Positions 32,506-34,887 of a stretch of DNA of 34,887 nucleotides are shown piece after piece. Made by a program: the position numbers and the translations under genes. This stretch comes from an uncultured Lachnospiraceae bacterium (GTDB lineage Bacteria; Bacillota; Clostridia; Lachnospirales; Lachnospiraceae), in contig CAJUFU010000008.1 in the NCBI GenBank assembly GCA_910585555.1, positions 34,145 through 69,031 on the forward strand. The letters are read 5' to 3'. The notes beneath the pieces were generated by a model. That model made no database searches. It saw only the letters and a list, made by a program, of their open reading frames with translations, and was not told the origin of the DNA. The stretch's first letter is position 1; each line of letters opens with the position of its first letter.

Positions 32506-33456
32506 TTAGCCAACGTAAAATTCTTTCACATAAGCCTCGGCCTTTTCTCCTGTCAGCTCAAATTTCTCCATGCACTTTTCCACAATGGTCTCCCTGGATA
32601 CACCCAGTTCTTTGCAGGTCTGAATCAATGCACGTATGCCCTTCTCCATCCCTTCTTCAAATCCTTCCAGTCTCATATCTTCAAAGGCTTTACACATATC
32701 GTATCTCTCCTCCCCTTCTTCCTCTATCTTAAATGTATCCGGTATCTTCACATTCGCCAGCACTTCCAGCATCTCTTTTGTCTCACTGTCTATCCTGCTG
32801 TAGGCTTCTCTATTTTCCTGCATTATCTTATGCAGCTTCTCTTTGTCCTTCCCATAGCGGACTGTCTCAAACACCTGCCGCAGTCCTGTCTTGTATTCCT
32901 CGAAGGTATCATGGGCCTGGCAGTCGTATAGGTTCAGCCTGTAGTTGGTCACATACTCTTTTAATTCTTCATCGATATCCAACAGGTCATACAGGCATTT
33001 CGCCCCATCCCAGGGGTATTCCGTCCCAAAATATACTGCCAGGGTGATGACCGGCGTAAACTTCTCCTCCGGCTTCATGCGGGAAAGATAGGCATCTTTG
33101 CCTTTTAGGTCGTGAGCCGCTTCATGAACCCGTTTCTTCTCTTTCCATTGTCTGTTGTACTCGTTACTCTCCGAGAGCATATTTCTAAGGACCATATGAT
33201 AATCCACATAATTCTGGTTCTCTATCACAAGAATATGCAGTTTCCTGCCCCTCCACAGGCGTGACTTGTCTACAATCGTCCTGGTAGTTTTCTCTCCTCT
33301 GCCCTTTTCTTCCAGATTTACTGCCTGGGTGTCCTCCCGTTCCAGTTCTTCCGGCTTTACGATCTGTCTTCCGCCAAACAGTGCTCCGTTTATCTGGTCT
33401 GCAAATCTGCGGTCGTCATCCAGATATGCAGACTGATAGTCGTCTCGTTTTCCCAT
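32506..33456 (-). CDS. Rpn/PD-(D/E)XK nuclease family protein (transposase-like)
   Basis: 316 residues. The N-terminal third is the Rpn/PDDEXK_2 nuclease core: Asp63 in VDKSRLW, then HILVIENQNYVDYHMVLRNM with Glu79 and Gln81 as the E-x-Q form of the catalytic motif. The C-terminal end is helical with MCKAFEDMRLEGFEEGMEKG, the EG-rich repeat common in this family, and a short ELGVSRETIVEKCMEKFEL helix-turn-helix-like end. Family members (Rpn of E. coli) promote RecA-independent recombination, and some may defend against phage; many are annotated as transposases. A GGGAGG box lies 7 bases before the ATG. The gene sits between the sortase and its likely substrates and has its own terminator, so it looks like an insertion. 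Confidence 0.85.
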   Translation of the reverse strand: MGKRDDYQSAYLDDDRRFADQINGALFGGRQIVKPEELEREDTQAVNLEEKGRGEKTTRTIVDKSRLWRGRKLHILVIENQNYVDYHMVLRNMLSESNEYNRQWKEKKRVHEAAHDLKGKDAYLSRMKPEEKFTPVITLAVYFGTEYPWDGAKCLYDLLDIDEELKEYVTNYRLNLYDCQAHDTFEEYKTGLRQVFETVRYGKDKEKLHKIMQENREAYSRIDSETKEMLEVLANVKIPDTFKIEEEGEERYDMCKAFEDMRLEGFEEGMEKGIRALIQTCKELGVSRETIVEKCMEKFELTGEKAEAYVKEFYVG

Positions 33457-33533
33457 CCGTTTTCCTCCCTTATTTTGTTTTCATATAAGGGATTCAACTT
33501 CTACGATGTGTCACAGACGTGATATCAGAATTT

Positions 33534-33580
33534 CAGACTCCCAGATATGTTTTTTCAAGCATAACATATCTGGGAGTCTG
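33534..33580. repeat. Perfect 18-base-arm hairpin between sortase and Rpn genes
   Basis: Arms 33534-33551 and 33563-33580 are exact reverse complements, 11-base loop. No T-run follows on either strand, so it is not a standard terminator. Its outer sequence CAGACTCC / GGAGTCTG also occurs in the hairpin on the other side of the Rpn gene (32415-32422). Confidence 0.75.
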
Positions 33581-33583
33581 TTG

Positions 33584-33605
33584 TAAAGATATATTATTAT
33601 CTTTA
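33584..33605. repeat. AT-rich inverted repeat after the sortase gene
   Basis: TAAAGATA (33584-33591) and TATCTTTA (33598-33605), loop of six. It lies 37 bases after the sortase stop and just before (in sortase transcription direction) the 18-base-arm hairpin. No clear T-run; possibly part of a transcript-end structure. Confidence 0.45.
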
Positions 33606-33641
33606 TCTACTAATTTTTACCGGCTATTGGAAAATTTCCGT

Positions 33642-34844
33642 TTACATCACCCTCTTAGCCACCACCACAAATCGACCATCTTCCTCAGAATAATCACAGG
33701 TAGACAGTGTCAAAAGCTGATCGCCATAGCTGGCCGTTACGCCGGTATCATAAAGAGACAGCGCCGCCATCTCCTGCATATTGGAATTAAATTCCTGTGC
33801 AGAAGCAGCATCCAGAAACTGATAATATTTAAAGACTACCTCGTCCTCATTATAAATCCGGGAGCGGAACACATACATAACCTCATATGTACCCCTCTCA
33901 TATATCGTATCAAACTGAATATTCGGATGTGCTTTACAATACTCTTCGCTGCTGTACTTATTGAGTCCGCCAAACATCTTTCCAGATTTCATGTGATGGC
34001 CGTAAATAATCAAATTCGTATTTCTGTGCACAATATCACAGTCTTTGTCCAGGAACAGACTGCCGTTTCTGTCATATTCCTGATTGAAATTGTGATCCAT
34101 ATAATATTCATTATTGGCTGTCTGCATCACCGGATAATCAATTTGAGTATCGTCAATTTTAATCCAGCCAATCAGTTTCTTATTCTTATTATAGAGAGTC
34201 TGATATTCTTCTAAAACGGTCAGTTCCACTTCTTCTTCCTGTGTCCGATGAATCGTTGGCTTCTGTGACTGCATATAGGCAGCCAGATTTGAAGAACCCT
34301 TTAACTGTGCCAGATTTTCATAATCCATCTCGGTTCTTTCTGTAAAATAAGAATAGACTCCAAAATAAGCAAAACAGACCACCGCCGTAATCCCGCAAAG
34401 TACCACAATCATTTTACGGCGCCGTTCCCGCTTCTTGAGCTCTGCAAGAATTTCTTTCTGCATTGCTTTATCATATTTGTCCAGAGATACCTCTTGGTCC
34501 TTTTCAGGTTTCTTTGATGTTGCAGGCTTCTTTTGCTGTCCTTTGACAGTACTTTTCCCGCTTTTCTTGCCCTTTTTACGGGGATCGATTTTACTGTTCT
34601 GATTATATCCCTGCTTTTTGAACTGTTGTGCCAATTCATAAATCTCATCGTCAAAGTCATTGCCCACAGCAGTTTCAAACCGGAAGCTGCCAGACTGCAT
34701 CTTGGCATAAAGTGATATCACTTCTCCCGGTTGTTCCATATTGACCTGTTTCTTGATTTCATCTATCTTGGCCTTATCCCGCAAGGCCGCCTTATAATCT
34801 GCCTCTGTCCGGAATTTCCGGCCTGCCACTTCAAATCCCGCCAT
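33642..34844 (-). CDS. srtB: Class B sortase with long cytoplasmic N-terminal extension
   Basis: 400 residues. The single membrane helix is at about 145-165 and the catalytic domain at about 210-398. Visible signatures are LIGWIKIDDTQIDYPVMQ, NLIIYGHHMKSGKMF with catalytic His283, TLSTCDYSEEDGR with Cys383 and Arg391, and the class B helix region (GGLNKYSSEEYCKAHP). A sortase cuts between Thr and Gly of a sorting motif and links the protein to the wall peptide outside the membrane. Typical SrtB has a short N-terminus; here about 145 residues, Lys/Gln-rich with coiled stretches, would lie in the cytoplasm. The likely substrates are the SPDTGD and TPKTGD proteins at 23824-32181. AAAGGAG lies 10 bases before the ATG. 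Only 43 bases of upstream DNA are in the window. Confidence 0.93.
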   Translation of the reverse strand: MAGFEVAGRKFRTEADYKAALRDKAKIDEIKKQVNMEQPGEVISLYAKMQSGSFRFETAVGNDFDDEIYELAQQFKKQGYNQNSKIDPRKKGKKSGKSTVKGQQKKPATSKKPEKDQEVSLDKYDKAMQKEILAELKKRERRRKMIVVLCGITAVVCFAYFGVYSYFTERTEMDYENLAQLKGSSNLAAYMQSQKPTIHRTQEEEVELTVLEEYQTLYNKNKKLIGWIKIDDTQIDYPVMQTANNEYYMDHNFNQEYDRNGSLFLDKDCDIVHRNTNLIIYGHHMKSGKMFGGLNKYSSEEYCKAHPNIQFDTIYERGTYEVMYVFRSRIYNEDEVVFKYYQFLDAASAQEFNSNMQEMAALSLYDTGVTASYGDQLLTLSTCDYSEEDGRFVVVAKRVM

Positions 34845-34887
34845 CTGGGGACCTCTCCTTTATCTGAATATTTACAGACAACCGCAT

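Noticed and set aside
33519..34214. 231-codon plus-strand open frame
   Set aside because: Antisense to the sortase catalytic domain, whose His/Cys/Arg residues are intact; it also starts inside a hairpin.

Overview
The window looks like chromosome from a low-to-mid GC Gram-positive Clostridia, most likely Lachnospiraceae (inference). The signs are strong GGAGG-type ribosome sites, consensus TTGACA/TATAAT-type promoters, a Bacillota-type gene set (Rex, TepA, SpoIIIE/FtsK, ABC-F, MazF beside alr, class B sortase) and giant BspA-like leucine-rich surface proteins with (S/T)PxTG sorting signals. Every recognised gene except one (the ABC-F ATPase, 18552-20528) is on the minus strand, so transcription runs from high to low coordinates. 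No rRNA, tRNA, CRISPR array, insertion sequence or prophage was seen.

Right end, 23.8-34.8 kb: a surface-protein locus. In transcription order it holds a class B sortase with a long cytoplasmic N-terminus, an Rpn/PD-(D/E)XK-family nuclease gene bracketed by hairpins, a 1838-residue LRR/InlB-repeat protein and a 938-residue LRR protein. The two LRR proteins share a signal-peptide core, a C-terminal module ending in HFSPY, and a wall-sorting tail (TPKTGD or SPDTGD, then IHPKWF). They are the obvious candidate substrates of the sortase. This is the most novel-looking part of the window.

20.6-23.6 kb: an intracellular-type subtilisin (S8), a GntR/FCD regulator and an NADP-type isocitrate dehydrogenase. 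The regulator lies only 23 bases from icd and probably controls it. A bidirectional terminator separates icd from the convergent ABC-F gene.

12.2-18.4 kb: rex starts from a consensus promoter whose -35 lies inside a perfect palindrome. It is followed by a coiled-coil protein, a bifunctional NAD(P)HX repair enzyme, alanine racemase and MazF. Between alr and mazF is an odd 175-base stretch with two strong hairpins, an 18-base direct repeat and a 60-codon frame where an antitoxin would be expected. A CNNM/CorC-type membrane protein with its own strong promoter follows.

0-12.1 kb: YebC, MetY (O-acetylhomoserine sulfhydrylase), a polytopic membrane protein with a terminator, the ClpP-like protease TepA, then a run from its own promoter: FtsK/SpoIIIE, formate-tetrahydrofolate ligase, FolD, and a zinc-ribbon/TPR/chitobiase-C-domain membrane protein. 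Fhs and FolD together make the C1-folate branch. The window ends inside nfnA, the small subunit of the electron-bifurcating NADH-dependent NADP:ferredoxin oxidoreductase.

Several starts were moved inward from the longest possible frame because a good ribosome site or promoter demands it: ftsK, tepA, rex, icd, gntR and both LRR genes.
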